This document shows positions 24,201-36,360 of a stretch of DNA of 64,000 nt, piece by piece. Location: NCBI GenBank assembly GCA_037576215.1, contig JBANDB010000019.1:1371501-1435500 (forward strand). Direction: 5' to 3'. The notes beneath the pieces were generated by a model, which saw only the letters and a list, made by a program, of their open reading frames with translations, searched no databases and had not been told where the DNA came from. Made by a program: the position numbers and the translations under genes. The first letter of the stretch is position 1, and every line of letters starts with the position of its first letter. Origin of the DNA: Armillaria gallica (Eukaryota; Basidiomycota; Agaricomycetes; Agaricales; Physalacriaceae).

Positions 24201-25560
24201 TTGGGGTAGTCTAGTGGAATGCTCGGACGCTGCAGTCAAAGGCGGTACAGTTCATCCATTTGGCTAAGTCTTTCCCCGCATGGACATCCTGGACTTTGAT
24301 AGTCGATGTCTTGCAGTACTGCTTCGTTTGTATCCTACCTGTAAGTGAGAATGGCAAGATAAAAGCGTGCTTAGCATCTACATACCAGTGATACATCGTC
24401 AAGGGATGGATGAACATACAGAACTCTTTGCCCCATCACTATGCATCCCTGCATGGCCTATCAGACCCTACAATGTGAAGGAATTATAAACGGAACTTAC
24501 TTCATCGAGATTCTCCAAAACTGTCTTACGGCTGTACTCGTTCGAGGGTCGAACAGCTGTAAGCCCGAAAGTTCGTAGACGCGGAATGAAAAATCAGAAG
24601 ACATGGTAGCCTAGGCATGCCGACAGGCATACAGAACTCCCACCATTCACGGTGCAATACCCTGGCATCTCTAGATCGTGGCTTCCTCCTGCTATTTGCA
24701 CCACCTAACTGTATGCGTATCTAGGAATGTGTCCTATTTCGCGCTAAGAGATAGATGGAAACAACAAGATACGTACCACGCTGTAACAAGGATGGCCATA
24801 AAATGCCTTCCGTCTCCCATGTTCATCCGGGCCTCCTGGTTCTGGCCGGTCGATTATCGAGCTTTAATGTACCGGAAGGAAGGGCTCTCCATCCGAAATA
24901 CCGCTCGAGGGAGTAAGCTGGTATCGGCAAAATCGAGTAGCAGGAGTGGCATGCCTGGAAAATGAAGGGTCAGCTGAGATGACTCGCAGAATTGCTGTCA
25001 AAAAGTTTACGGGCTCATAAGTCTGACTATATATGCCTTGTTAGATGAGTGTGAATAGGTCAGAAATAACACATACAGTCACGGACAGTCGACAAATATT
25101 GACAACAGAGAGTCCCCCGTCGTCCCTTTCAAGTCGATTGCTACCGTGGACGGTACAACAGAGCTCGGACCGAAGGATTTGTGGACGTTAAATTGTTCTT
25201 GTTGTCGTTAAAGAGTTATTGATGGTAATCGAGGTTGAGGACCTGTTTACGCCCAGACCAGCATTGGTGAGGTGTCATAGATCGTAATACCTAACTGCAA
25301 GGGTCTGTAATTCCTCCGATAGGGCAAAGAGTATACACGGACCAGTTGGGGATTCTGCGAGCTGCTTTGACGTTTCCTCAACGAAGCGAAGCTTATCAGC
25401 AGAACGTAGTTGTATGCGGTTCCTGAGTATCATCTGCATCTTGCTAAAGGATAGAAAGACATAATATGGAGATACGTACCATATCGCTCCAGAGGTTGTC
25501 TTCCATTCGCTTTTGCAAGCTTCTAACCCTATGTAAATTGAACTCAGGATGATCACTGTA
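24200..25560 (-). pseudogene. Unassigned family Y, copy 2 (partial)
   Basis: Landmarks in the same order and orientation as copy 1 are an AATCAGAAGACATGG region at 24591 (copy 1: 21997), a CGGTGCAATACC region at 24649 (copy 1: 22057) and a TAGATGAGTGTGAATAGGTC region at 25043 (copy 1: about 21530). The order of the last block relative to the others differs from copy 1, so the copy is rearranged. The longest minus ORF (25275-25556, 93 codons) may be one exon. No full gene can be assembled. Confidence 0.3.
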
Positions 25561-25569
25561 TAGCGCGAT

Positions 25570-27320
25570 GGCCTAGGTCTTCAGTCGTGAGTGAATTAAA
25601 CTGAATTCGCGGGGTCAAAGCAGTAGTGACGTACTCCCACTACAAAAAGTCGGCTCCGTTGAACGTCCTATCTACGAACAAAGCCGTGAGCTACGATACT
25701 AATTCAGATTCAGTTAAATCAACCTCTTCAATCATGGAAAAACGTACCGATGTTGTCCTCTGCATAGATTATGGCCATAAGGCTGCGTGTCTGTGACAGA
25801 TACAAGGTCGGCCGTACTATGGCTGGCTCATCGCATCAACTTTGAAAGGGACAAATAAAGGACGTCAGAGTTCAAATTATTTTAATTCGGCCCGGAGCCA
25901 TGTATGCCGTTACCTTGCCGAAGCCCTTGCTTTGAAATTTGAGCGAGCTCTCAGGAGTCAGCTTCGCTGATCTGGCTTGCAAATCAAGTGACAAGTCTTC
26001 TTCCACCCTGATTATGTGTTTACGTCATCACACAGCTCGCTCTCGTTAAGGGTTAGGTAAAGAGTATTCGAAGCTTGCTCGAAGCTTCCCAAAGCACTCA
26101 CGACTTTCGGATTTCCGATCAGAAAGGCCATGTCCGAGACGAGCCTTCCCTTCTACTTCCATCATTGAATCTTGCTGCGCATTTTTTTTTGCTCTTATGT
26201 ACGATGGTAGTAGTACCCGCGACGGTGGCAACATTCAGCTCAGTTATCAACAAAACAGGATATAAGACCTAGGTCTCGAAGGCTGTTTGTTCTGCTTGTT
26301 CGAATTATACTAACACGCTTTCTGCAGGTAGTTTCTACGTGATATTTGTCATTAGGATGTAAAAGACAGACACTGTAACTGAAGTGAGTGCCATGCTACT
26401 TGAGCTTTGATAACAGAGAGAACGCCAGATGGGACTAAAATGCTCAATAACAGGGATCAAGATTCAGACGAAGGAACAAGCACACTGCTACCCTCATGTT
26501 GATAGTCTTTCATGGACCATTCGACGGTATGTATCTCTCTCTATAGGCTATGGCCTGCCGGATATTACATATAGTTAAGCATTGCGCGCGTACAGAATAG
26601 ATTCAATCGCCAATTCTCGCTACCACCGGAAGAGGCAAGCCCCGATGTCCAGCAGTGCGAAAGGATAGTTGTAGGAAAGTGACGGTGGAGTTCTATATCT
26701 CTACTATCAGCATGTGGCAAATCACCTTATCCGCGACCTATCCGCACTCATATATAGCTAGGTTTCTGGAGGTGTACATCTTTCTCAGATGTGACAACGG
26801 ATAATACACAGTCCGTGGTTTGGAAACGGGGTTTTCTATTACTCCGCCGGTACGTGTATCTTTTGTCTGTAACATCTTTACTTGCGGACGTGCATTCAGG
26901 TATAAATAGCATTTTCCCTGTGTTCGAACAGAATCACCTCGCTTGTGGTACACACAGCAGGTCGGAACCAATGTTGGGGACCAAAGAGGATGATAGAATG
27001 GCTCGCGGACTTCCCCCATTTTGTTCTTTCACCAGCACATTGATGCAGACGTTCGATGAAACTTCATACACATCATCTGAAAGTGTCAACTACCCGTAAT
27101 CCCAGCGCTTTCATCATCTTGTTTATGTCACTGGTAGTTCGGTCATCCAATGCTCCGGACTCAGCTAGATCTTGATGACATTGACACTCACGGACAGCGA
27201 TATCAGCGAGCGCTTGGTAAATTTACTACCGGTGAGGCCGTTCGGATTGACATAGGTGATACAGGGCTTCCCTTGGGCGCCCTGCTTCGCAAACAGGTTA
27301 CGTACTATCCTTTCTTGTTT
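25570..27320. other. No supported gene
   Basis: There are ORFs of 60-100 codons only (26791-27099 plus, 26738-27019 minus, 27150-27335 plus), mutually overlapping and without recognisable features. Confidence 0.35.
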
Positions 27321-27638
27321 ACATCAACCAGTTAGTGTGAAACAGGTAACAGGTCCCGATGCGCATTCAGTTATGTGAGAACGTGAAATCTCACTGACTT
27401 CTCCGTTCAATGACAAGCGCCTAACATGAGCACTTTGGCATTGAATGTCAAAGAAGCCGATCAGTACGGCAGATATCGCTAGGACAATATGTATTCTTAA
27501 TATGGAGAGTTTTTGGCAGCTATAGGTTTCTGGTGCCAAATGTCTTTCATTTTGAAAGATATTTGTTCCTGTCTGGCTATCTAGAACTAACAGGACGTAA
27601 TTCTGTATCCAGAACGTACAAGTACTAGGGGCGTATTA

Positions 27639-29148
27639 TCAAGCATTCTTATACCAGAGCATCGCATGCTTATACCTTCCAGCGACGACCGAGATCTGCG
27701 TAGTTGATCGATTTAATGAAGACACAAGGTCAACATATGTCGATATTTCGTCCGAGTCACCAGACCTCAGGGTCCGTACTAGTGCCTCTGTGAAGACTCC
27801 ATGAAACCCCGTTGTTCCTAGCTCCTCTTTTGCGTTTTCGTTCTCCCTACACGCGGCCAATACAACATGCGAAGTCATATCTGGGCACCACTCTGCTGCA
27901 AACACTGATCGGTATTCAGGGAAAGTCTTTGCTGTGTCGTCTGCAGCATCTAGCATACGCTTGAACAACATGCTGGACATAGGAGGAACGTTCTTCGCCG
28001 AAAACCGTGGATTGCTGTGGGTCAAGGCTCCAGAGTGAGAACAGTCCATAATGAAAGTGATTCGATGGCCTTTCGCATGGGAAATTTGTCTGAGAATGAT
28101 ATTAATCTCTCGGTCGCTGATGTCTGGTACGGGGGAGCTGTTTTCATCTGTACGGTCTATCGGGCATAACGCCTCGATGTCACCAACTCCATGCCCGCAA
28201 TAATCTTCACAGGGGTATGAAGAGCCGTGTCCTGAGAAGTAGATGATAATATTGTCACCGTGCTTGATGCTGGTATTGTATATCAGACTCGTGAGTGTCT
28301 TGATAATGTTAGCACGATTGGGGGTAGTGGGGTTGTTGTGTGTAACCTGAGCCTTCTTAGATCCCAAGAGGCTCTGTATTCGACGCTTTGGTACGCTGAG
28401 GTCCTCAATGAGAAACCTCTCCATCAACAAAGCATCATTGACACAACCCCGCAGAGGTTTTGATGGGTACTCGTCGATACCAATGAGGACAGCCCAACAT
28501 TGAGAGGTGTCAGCGGGGTATACTTGGGGTGACTGAAGGTCTGCGATCAATTCTCGACGCCCAGATGATCATCTCAAAAGAACACGTACATATTCGAGAT
28601 TTGAATAGCAAGAAATTTTTCCAGACGAAACCAGGACACGGAGCTTATACAGCGTGTAGAGATCTTTCACTGCTGACACAGACATTTCGTCTCCTCGAGA
28701 AAATGCCCTGGCTTTAGTCTCGTCGAAAACATCTACCGAGTCTATATCTCCCTTCATCCCATACTCAATTGCCAGTTGAGCTTCGAGATGTTCAAGACGA
28801 GATATTTCCTCGGTGATATTTGCTATTTCCATGGCACATGGCTAGTATAAAAGGTCAATGTCAATATACCGGTAACCATACTCTGGAAACTGTGCATCCA
28901 TACCGAAGTTTTGTTGTCGTCAGGAGAAAGTGACTTCCGAGGACGATCCTGACCATACTGAAATTTAACGGTAAGGACATTGCACTGAGAGTGGGACGAA
29001 CCAAATTGTAATGAACACATACAGCGACAAAAATGGGATGTGATATACCCTGAATACCGGACCAAATGGCATTCAGCAGCAGAGATAACCACGAGAATAC
29101 CGGGTTGACCGCCATAGCATTACTGGACAAACCTAAGAAAGACAGCAT
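27639..29148 (-). CDS. Caspase-like protein copy C, catalytic Cys replaced by Ser
   Basis: Four exons join in phase 0: 29148-29023, 28957-28904, 28841-28590 and 28532-27639, giving 441 aa with no stop. Exon 1 encodes a hydrophobic segment (VFSWLSLLLNAIW) that may anchor the protein in a membrane. Exon 3 carries the helical module with EYGMKGDIDSVDVFDETKA. Exon 4 is the caspase domain: WAVLIGIDEY, LRGCVNDALLMERF, the catalytic His in FSGHGSSY (28229-28227), PDISDREINIIL, and HVVLAACREN. At the catalytic position the motif is DCSHSG, where active relatives have DCCHSG, so the nucleophile before His is Ser (28040-28038). The usual cysteine-protease mechanism should fail. It could be a pseudoprotease that binds partners or substrates. 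The frame is open, so the gene may be used. The ATG at 29148 is not certain, since the frame is open further upstream. Confidence 0.87.
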
Positions 29149-30324
29149 CGTACTCCTTGAGGACGATATCAAGGATGTAAGCTCCGTCTCTGGTTTCTTG
29201 TCTTGAGTAGAATTTGTGTCTGCTTGAGAGACAGCGCGAATGGAAAACTCAACTCGGTGACGAGCCTTTATGCACTGAATTGGTTGGTAACGTGTCCCAC
29301 CAAAAGCATGGCCACAGTTTCCAGGGATGTTCCGACGCTGTAAGATTTTGATACATCGTTTGCGCCCACTTCTCCGCTTCTATACATACCAGGAACCTAG
29401 AGCTGTTATGTTGGATATAAGTCCGTTATGTGATGGAAGGATGTTTCATTAGTAACAGATACTTTTAATGTCCGTAAGGTATGCACCTTGTATTCGTTCC
29501 CATTTTGTGTTGTTCAGCCTGTTCCTTGGAAATGAGCGCATGATCAGTAGAACTTGAACGATGGACCACACATTGAATAAGTCACAGAAGCGAAACAGGG
29601 GGAGCAACCATCTGGGGAAACAGCGGGGGACGGGCTACGACACAACGATGGAATTGTATTACACCGTAAATATGCTTTGACGCCGTGCGACAGGATCTCA
29701 ACAGTGTAGCTCTGGACAGGAAAGTCGGGCGCTGAGCTCCCGTCATAGTTGTTAAGTATATCATTGTTATGTGCACTTATTTATACGTGATGTTTTACTA
29801 ACAGATGTTGAATCCCAATGTCACTTCTTGTCACAGGAAGAACTACCGGAGCAAAGGACTAAACAGGACAAACCAAACGAACCTTCCCCAAAACGGAGAA
29901 CGAACGGCCCGGACAAAACTGCGATGATCCTGCACGGCATACAACGTGTTCCTTCAAGCCAATGGATCAGGTACTTGATGTTAACATACCCGAATCCCAG
30001 GTGCCCGACCAGTTCATCTGGGTGGAGTCTAGGACGTGCATACGTAAGTGATCCGCTGCAGCGCTTATGATTTTCATGTTGCTATTCATCCGCAGGCAAT
30101 GAGAATAAACTAGCCGCTTCAAGTTACTGACTGTCATATTCTAGTATACATTAAGGACAGAAATATTTGACAACAATCGGTGCTAGTCGCGAAGGAAAAC
30201 TCACCACTTGTTACCTGGTGCATAGCCGAAACTGATTAGTATCATTGTCAACGATTGGTTAGGATTTGGACGAATACATGTGGCACGAGAAATTAGCGCT
30301 GTGTTAACGTTAGCCGCCTTGCAA

Positions 30325-30330
30325 TATAAA
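30325..30330 (+). promoter_or_regulatory. TATA box upstream of caspase copy D
   Basis: TATAAA lies 168 bp before the first candidate ATG (30498) of copy D, in the 1.3-kb interval between the head-to-head genes C and D. Confidence 0.4.
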
Positions 30331-30497
30331 CTCTGTCACCGCATTGACCGATTACACTATTCTGCTGACTCACACTACTTTGCCTACACATTCGACAGAA
30401 TTTGCCGAGTACACGTCTTAAATATACCACCCAGATTCAACACCTGTTCTATTACCGCAAAACATTCAACCGTTTCGCGGCGTCATCATTCACCGAG

Positions 30498-31890
30498 ATG
30501 AAAAAGGCGAATTCGTATTCCAATCCGTCGCCGGACCTCCCTAGCAGACCGTTGACACGAGGTTTCGCAGATGTACGTATTCATTTTGTCGATAACGATG
30601 GGATTTCCTGGCTCACTTCAATTGGAAAGCCGACAGCCGAAATCGATCTTGTGAAACTCAAGGAGAAGATTAAACCCATGGAACAGACAGAGATGGCCCT
30701 CGCGAAGAAGTACGGTATTCCAGTACAGTCTGGCGCACTTGATTCAGATGATGTCTTTCGGAAGGATGTTAGGAGATGCTAAGAGCTCAAGGATATTGAG
30801 CGAACTCCGCAAGCACCGTGCTGAGATCGCCAGTATCAGGCGTTTTCTTGCCACAAGACCACCATCCCCAGCTACACCTGCAGGGATGCATTCAGTGAGC
30901 GACTCTGAATATCGCTTTACATTGTCATGAGAATTGACAAGTCTTCAGGATCGTACAACCCAGTTTAATATTGATGGCTCTCAAACTTGGGCTGTTGTCA
31001 TTGGAGTTGATGCCTACGATGATTCACGGGATTCGTTACATGGATGCGTATCAGATGCATTGAACTTTCAGGATTACCTGGTAAACGACCGCAAGGTTCC
31101 GGTGAAGCAAACTCAGCTCCTTCTCAGCCCCAATCCTGAACATACACCCCATACCAATATCGTTGGATCTACCACCACTGATCACCTTCGTCACTCAATT
31201 CCAACCCGATCCAACATTATCAGTGCTCTTGTCGGTATATCCAAGAACACTGAAATCAGATGGGGCGATAATATCATCTTCTTCTTCGCTGGACATGGCA
31301 CATGCTATCCATGTGCGAAATACTTCAAGGATACCATTGGAGGTTTGGGAACTGTCGAGGCGCTGTGTCCAATGGACCGGGGTTCGACTATCCCAGACAT
31401 CAGTGACAGAGAGATCAATATTATTCTGAAGCAGATTTGCCGCTCCAAAGGTCACCGAATTACCGTTTTTCTGGATTGCTGTCACTCAGCAAGTGCGACT
31501 AGACGTCCTGCTCAGGGGGACCGCGCCACCTTTGCTCTAGAGGAGTCTTTGGGACAGGATATGCTCCAGGCCGCCGCAGATATACAAGGAACTGACGCTG
31601 ATGGCATATCCGTTCGGTCGCCAAAATGGCGACCAGATATGACCACCCATGTCGTTGTGGCTGCCTGTAAGGAATATCAAGTTGCCAAGGAGGTTAAAAG
31701 GTCTGATGGGACATCAGAAGGCTTGTTCACAGCCGCTCTGCTTTGCACTCTTCGATCTGAGCGAATGACGCTGAGATCCACCTATGTTGACCTCCAGGTT
31801 GACCTCCAGGTTGCTTTTCGCAATTTGGAGTACCAGACACCAGTAGTTGCTGGTGAGCACAAAATCGAACGACTCTGGTTTCAGCAATAA
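30498..31890 (+). CDS. Caspase-like protein copy D with intact Cys-His dyad
   Basis: The caspase exon (30949-31890) is open and complete. It starts with WAVVIGVDAYDD, has His in FAGHGTCY (31294-31296), CPMDRG and PDISDREINIIL, then the catalytic Cys in FLDCCHSA (31480-31482), and HVVVAACKEY. The peptidase could therefore be active, probably in the cytosol, cleaving after basic residues if it behaves like metacaspases. The intron 30895-30948 precedes it. The upstream exon encodes the helical module (KKYGIP, then DSDDVF), but after DSDDVF the frame must shift by one to reach the KSSRILSELRKHRAEI segment, so there is either a frameshift near 30765 or an unrecognised splice. A first exon from ATG 30498 ending at GTACGT (30573) is plausible. 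Near the C-terminus a 12-base unit is duplicated (VDLQVDLQV). Confidence 0.75.
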
Positions 31891-32006
31891 GCATGCTCGC
31901 TCTCTATTGCATCCCTCTGAGTCGGAAATAGCGAACAGCGAGATCGCCAGCATCGTCTCAGCATAGAATGGGCTGTTCAAATTAGCGAGAGCATTTCTCC
32001 AAAATC

Positions 32007-32096
32007 ATGAATCCTTCTATTGTTGTCCTACTAATCATCATCGTCGTTAATCACATTCTTGGCATGCCTGGTCGTAGAAGGAGGTTTCCGCTGTGA
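32007..32096 (+). CDS. Possible 29-residue membrane microprotein
   Basis: A 30-codon ATG-to-stop frame 117 bp after the caspase D stop reads as a strongly hydrophobic helix (SIVVLLIIIVVNHIL) followed by a basic tail (GRRRRF). This is the composition of a tail-anchored or single-pass microprotein. It could equally be chance or an exon of something larger. No second copy was found. Confidence 0.2.
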   Translation: MNPSIVVLLIIIVVNHILGMPGRRRRFPL

Positions 32097-32099
32097 AAT

Positions 32100-32540
32100 T
32101 CCGAATATCTGCCTATCAATCACGACAAGTCATTTACTGGTACATCGAAAGGGTTCCGTATCTGCGAAGGTATGACAGAAAGTCAAACGAAAAACGTAAA
32201 ATAAACGCGCCTGTACTGAAAGCACCTAATCAATCTCTGAAAGTAATACTTCCAATGCTTCCATTAACGCTGCTCCGTTCGTACTCTTCCTTGTTAGCAC
32301 TAGAAGAGGGTATAAGACTGCGATTTTCGTCAATTAGAACGACCTGTCAAACGGGCTAGGCTGCCAGTTTTCTGAAGGAAAAATGAGTAACTAACACCAG
32401 GTCAAAGCCGAGTTTGCTGCTTGTATTTATGGGTACTTGCATGCTCGATTTTATAGACTCTCTGACCAGCCTAAGCTGCGTAACGGACGTCCTAAAAAAT
32501 ACCATCTTTATTGATTGATGCACGATCAGGGTGCTTTGAT
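32100..32540. other. No supported gene
   Basis: Spacer between copy D and the caspase relic. Short ORFs only. Confidence 0.35.
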
Positions 32541-32549
32541 GTTGTAAGG

Positions 32550-32726
32550 TATGGGCGCTTGGGTGAGAAGGGTGCTGAGCTCCCAGTCGGAGGTATTACG
32601 GATTATATTTTCATATGTCCCGATGTTATAGATACAGGGCACTGCGTCAATAATTTCAGGGTAAGGTGACGACAGTGATTAGCCAGTGCCGTGTGAGGCA
32701 AAGTAGATATTGATGTTGTGATTTAC
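32550..32726 (-). pseudogene. Caspase-like relic
   Basis: The minus strand reads NHNINIYFASHGTG at 32723-32685, matching the GDNIIIYFSGHGSG block around the catalytic His of the paralogues. It is followed by a stop, then a stretch ending in DWELSTLLTQ (about 32590-32560) at the place of DREINTILT. Everything else has decayed. It is an old member of the same family in the opposite orientation to D. Confidence 0.5.
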
Positions 32727-32849
32727 CGCCGTACTCGTTTGGTATGCTGAGGTCACTTCTGCGTGTAAATAAGAAGTTCGTAGTGGACAGCTTGAACGAC
32801 TTCGACACTCACTCGAATGTCCCAGACTTCAGAACCAATAACATGGTGA

Positions 32850-33600
32850 AAACGCTACAATCCCGCGAATCAGTTTCCCTGTATATAACATGGAATATGC
32901 ACCTACCACCGTGGCCAATGGATCATTCTGGACGATTGAGATAATGCCTAGTGTAAAATGGGAAAGTCAGTGAGATGGCTCACGAAAGGCAGACTTGCCT
33001 GGATGCAAAGGCCGTGGCGTGAATCTTTGCTTTGTTAAGACAGTTCAATTCAAGGAAAGCTGACGTCGCTTTGAATCAGCCGTATGGGTGGATATTCGTG
33101 GACTAGTCAGCATTGCACTCGTATCGTCGAATGGTATTCGGGAGAGACGGGTATTTATGGTCCCTTGCTGCATTCTTTCGACCCTAAATTCGATCATTGT
33201 CCATGTCAGTGACGATGAGGTACTGATGTTTTGGAGTATGTGCTGTTAAATCCTTGTCTATCACCAGTCGAGCTGACCCCTTGTTCTGCCGTCCATTTTC
33301 GACGAATCATCTGCGAGAAGTCAGCCTAATTTGAATGATAAACAGAATCGGACACGTCTGTGTGCTGGCAGAACTGAATCTCGGTCCTTTATGCTACAAG
33401 TCCTCCGCATTGCCTTCTTCAACGCTCGATGGCGACTATATGCGGTTCATGTGGCGAATAAAGTTGAGCACGACAGACGCACCAGCTTGTTCTGATGCCG
33501 TCGCCGTTGCTGTTCATATTCCTTGATGTCCATTGCTGCGGATAAACGATACCTGAAGATTATATCAGGGGATTTTACCGGTTGATTTTGTTCAGAGTTG
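32850..33600. other. No supported gene
   Basis: No credible ORF. A short block near 33630 (CTTCATCAGGCGAGT) resembles a piece of family Y. Confidence 0.3.
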
Positions 33601-33739
33601 GGTATGCATTGGAAAGACCTGAAAATATGCGCTTCATCAGGCGAGTCCAGACAGGCTAGTAGAGACGTACCAAAGTCCTAGGTAAGCTAATATCTTCGTT
33701 GTATCTGTAGTAACACTTCACATATTGCGCCACGGGTTT

Positions 33740-34480
33740 CACGTCCTACAGGACGGCCTCTCCAATTCCATTCTGCCATTCAAAGCCTGGCCGGCCATCA
33801 ATTCCTCGATCGTATACTGTGAGCTGGTATGGAGTAAGCAAAGAATAATCATGCAGAGACTGAAAGATAGGCAAGGTGATGTCAAGTGTGAGTACATAAT
33901 GTCTAGGAGCGCCAAAAGGCGTACCTGAAATGCAAAAAGCAAGTCTATTTTTACGCACGTCATGGCGGGAAGGAGAGCCGAGCGGCCCGATCATTTCAGG
34001 GTCCGACGACTTTGACACGGACCCTTGGATTGACTTTGACCTCCTCTACCGCGCTAGCTTCTCTCTCACTGCTTAGTATTCCGCCAACGTCCTCGACTTC
34101 GGGCTCATCAGACCTGGTTCTGGTAGTGACGGACATTTGCTTTCCAGTATTACTCCCGCCATTCACCCATCCTACATCCTCCATGTCCCTACTGCACATG
34201 TCATTTCGTCTTCCTCCTATCCCTTGTATGGGGCCCGTTTTTGCTTCGACGCCACATATCAGTTTCCGGGGAGCTGGATGACTGCCAGAGACGAGAAGCT
34301 GAAGAGGTATAGATGATATGGCGCAAAATAGCAGGAGTGGACTTGCGATGCGGTAAACGCGCACTCTCCAGGTCTGATCGACCTCTATCGCGACATCTGG
34401 ACCCTTCGATCAGTCCTCGCATCTTCCCCACCACGCCATCTTGTTCATTCTCCGTCCTGTTCCTCGACACCCGCAGAACC
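33740..34480 (-). CDS. Hypothetical protein with N-terminal hydrophobic segment
   Basis: The minus frame 34364-33996 (122 codons, only a GTG at its labelled start and open upstream to a stop near 34400) has a hydrophobic stretch SPLLLFCAISSIPLQLLV. A hydrophilic, Glu/Arg-rich tail follows. The pattern suits a secreted or single-pass membrane protein. A second frame (34018-33746) continues with SKSSDPEMIGPLG and may be joined by splicing near 33925. No family recognised and no ATG is certain. Confidence 0.25.
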
Positions 34481-34489
34481 TGGTGACGT

Positions 34490-36360
34490 TAACCCAAGCT
34501 ACCGGCACGTACCATTCATCGGAGTCGTGTCCATATATCGCGAGATCGATCCGTGGTCCGCGCGGCCGACAACGAAGAAGTCTGCAGCGCACGCGAAGAG
34601 TGGAAGGTGTTTTGTAGGGAAGGCAAGATTTTGTCGTGAAACGACGTATCAACTTTCGGTGAGCAAGAATACGGTCGACTCGGAATCAATGTGACGACAT
34701 GAAAGTGGAGGGAGAGGCGCTATCCGAAGCCTGACAGGCAGAATTTTGGTAAGTTGAATTTTACTTTCATCGGCGATGATGTACTGACGATTCTATTGTC
34801 GTTTTCCAGCTAGTCCACATCTAAGTTCGGGATTTGAGGTAAGTACTGGATTCCTGGCGGTGGAACTGCCACTAATAAACTCATAGGCCGTTGTGGAAGC
34901 AATATAATAGTAGTGCCGGCACCTTTATTTTTGCAGTAGACCTGGACAAGAAGATGATGTCGGTATGTGTTCATCTTGATTTTTCCCGCTCGACATCGTA
35001 GCTGATGAGTTTTGCAGTACAGCGCATGTGCGAGTACCCTGGGGCATCGACTTTGGCTTTCATTATGAATGTTAGTATCATTTTGCTGTGTACTGGCCTT
35101 AACTAAAGTCTCGAATGGCCGTAGTACCTTCGGACGGCTCCAACCATGCAAGACTGTTTTGACGCTATATCTCCAAGTCCGGGCAGGGCATTTTGGTAAG
35201 CATTTCGTGTCTGTTTTGGCGGCGGCGGTGCTCATCACATTGCAGGACAGCTGCAAGTCTTATGTGTACTCATGTCAGTCGAATCGCATGGGAGGGAGGA
35301 GATTTGATTCATTTCTTCGGTCGGGTATATCGTAGATAGACCCTACGCGAGCTCTTGGTCCCAGGCTACATCAACACATGGTTGCAACGGCACAGGTATG
35401 CACCATTTAAATCGATAAATAATTCTTCTGTAGCGCTGAAAGCCTGATCAGTCTTTCTGCGCCATATGATGCGCCGCGCAATGAATCAGTATTCAGGATT
35501 TTGGTCCCTGAACAATCACCCAAATTTAAACCCACATCTGTTCCGGTGGCAATCACGATAGTTTTTACTTCCCAGTGTACAGTGAACGGTTGGATAGCAT
35601 TGTCACTTCAATAGAATCGGACGAAAGGGAAGGACCACTAGTGCTGGATTTGGCATGGAGTTGGCGCTTCTCACTTGCAATAGCCATTCGGGAGATTTGT
35701 TAACTATTACCTTATCTGCGTCGCTCATTCTATTAAGCTGAATACTGACGACACTTCTTGCGTCAGGGTGTGAGTACTCAGCGCAAAATACATTTTGCAG
35801 ACCTCACAGACGTACAGGATACGTGATAACTTGTGTGGTCCTTTGGCAAGGCCGTCACGTATAAATGGAACACGTTTGGACAACGCGAATGAAGGAAACG
35901 TAAACGGAGGTCGTATTAGAACGACAGAAATTCTATAAGCGCTCGATAATGGACCTGAACCGTAGTGAAATGTAGAGACCATTGTCTCGGAGCCATCAGT
36001 CATGTAGTTATTTAGCTGATTTCAAATAATCATCAATTGTAAGCCTTGTTTCTTAGTTATTCAATCTGTAACCGACTTGTCGCACAGATTCTAAACGGGA
36101 ACAGAAAGGATCATTGTCACGATTCTATAGCTTGTATTCATCAACCATGGCACTCCAGCATGTCCAGGAAAGCGTCAAATACTTACGGCAAATACCATCC
36201 TAAACTAGCGCATCGCTCATCGGTACATCTGATCTCGAAGATCATGAAGGGATCGTCCCGTTAATCTTAGGAGATAGACTATTCGAAGGATAAAATGAAA
36301 TTGGTTGGAAATGGTCCTCTCGTGTGTAATGTGGACTCCTCTCTATGACTGTACGAAATC
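34490..36360. other. No supported gene
   Basis: ORFs at 34810-35256 (minus) and 35725-36003 (minus) lack recognisable features. The last 250 bp may contain decayed 5' exons of caspase copy G. Confidence 0.35.

Noticed and set aside
27324..27539. Membrane protein gene just downstream of caspase C
   Set aside because: There is a hydrophobic stretch (IHIVLAISAVLIGFF), but the frame has no ATG and no splice acceptor was found. Kept only as a weak possibility.
28038..28043. Reading DCSHSG as an active site with the first Cys as nucleophile
   Set aside because: In metacaspase-type motifs the catalytic Cys is the residue directly before His. Here that residue is Ser. The alternative cannot be excluded without structure, but it is not the standard reading.
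30573..30629. Confident first intron of caspase D
   Set aside because: The GTACGT donor is good, but the only in-phase acceptor (GGAAAG) is poor and the exon end conflicts with the frame seen in copies A and E. The 5' end of D is left open.
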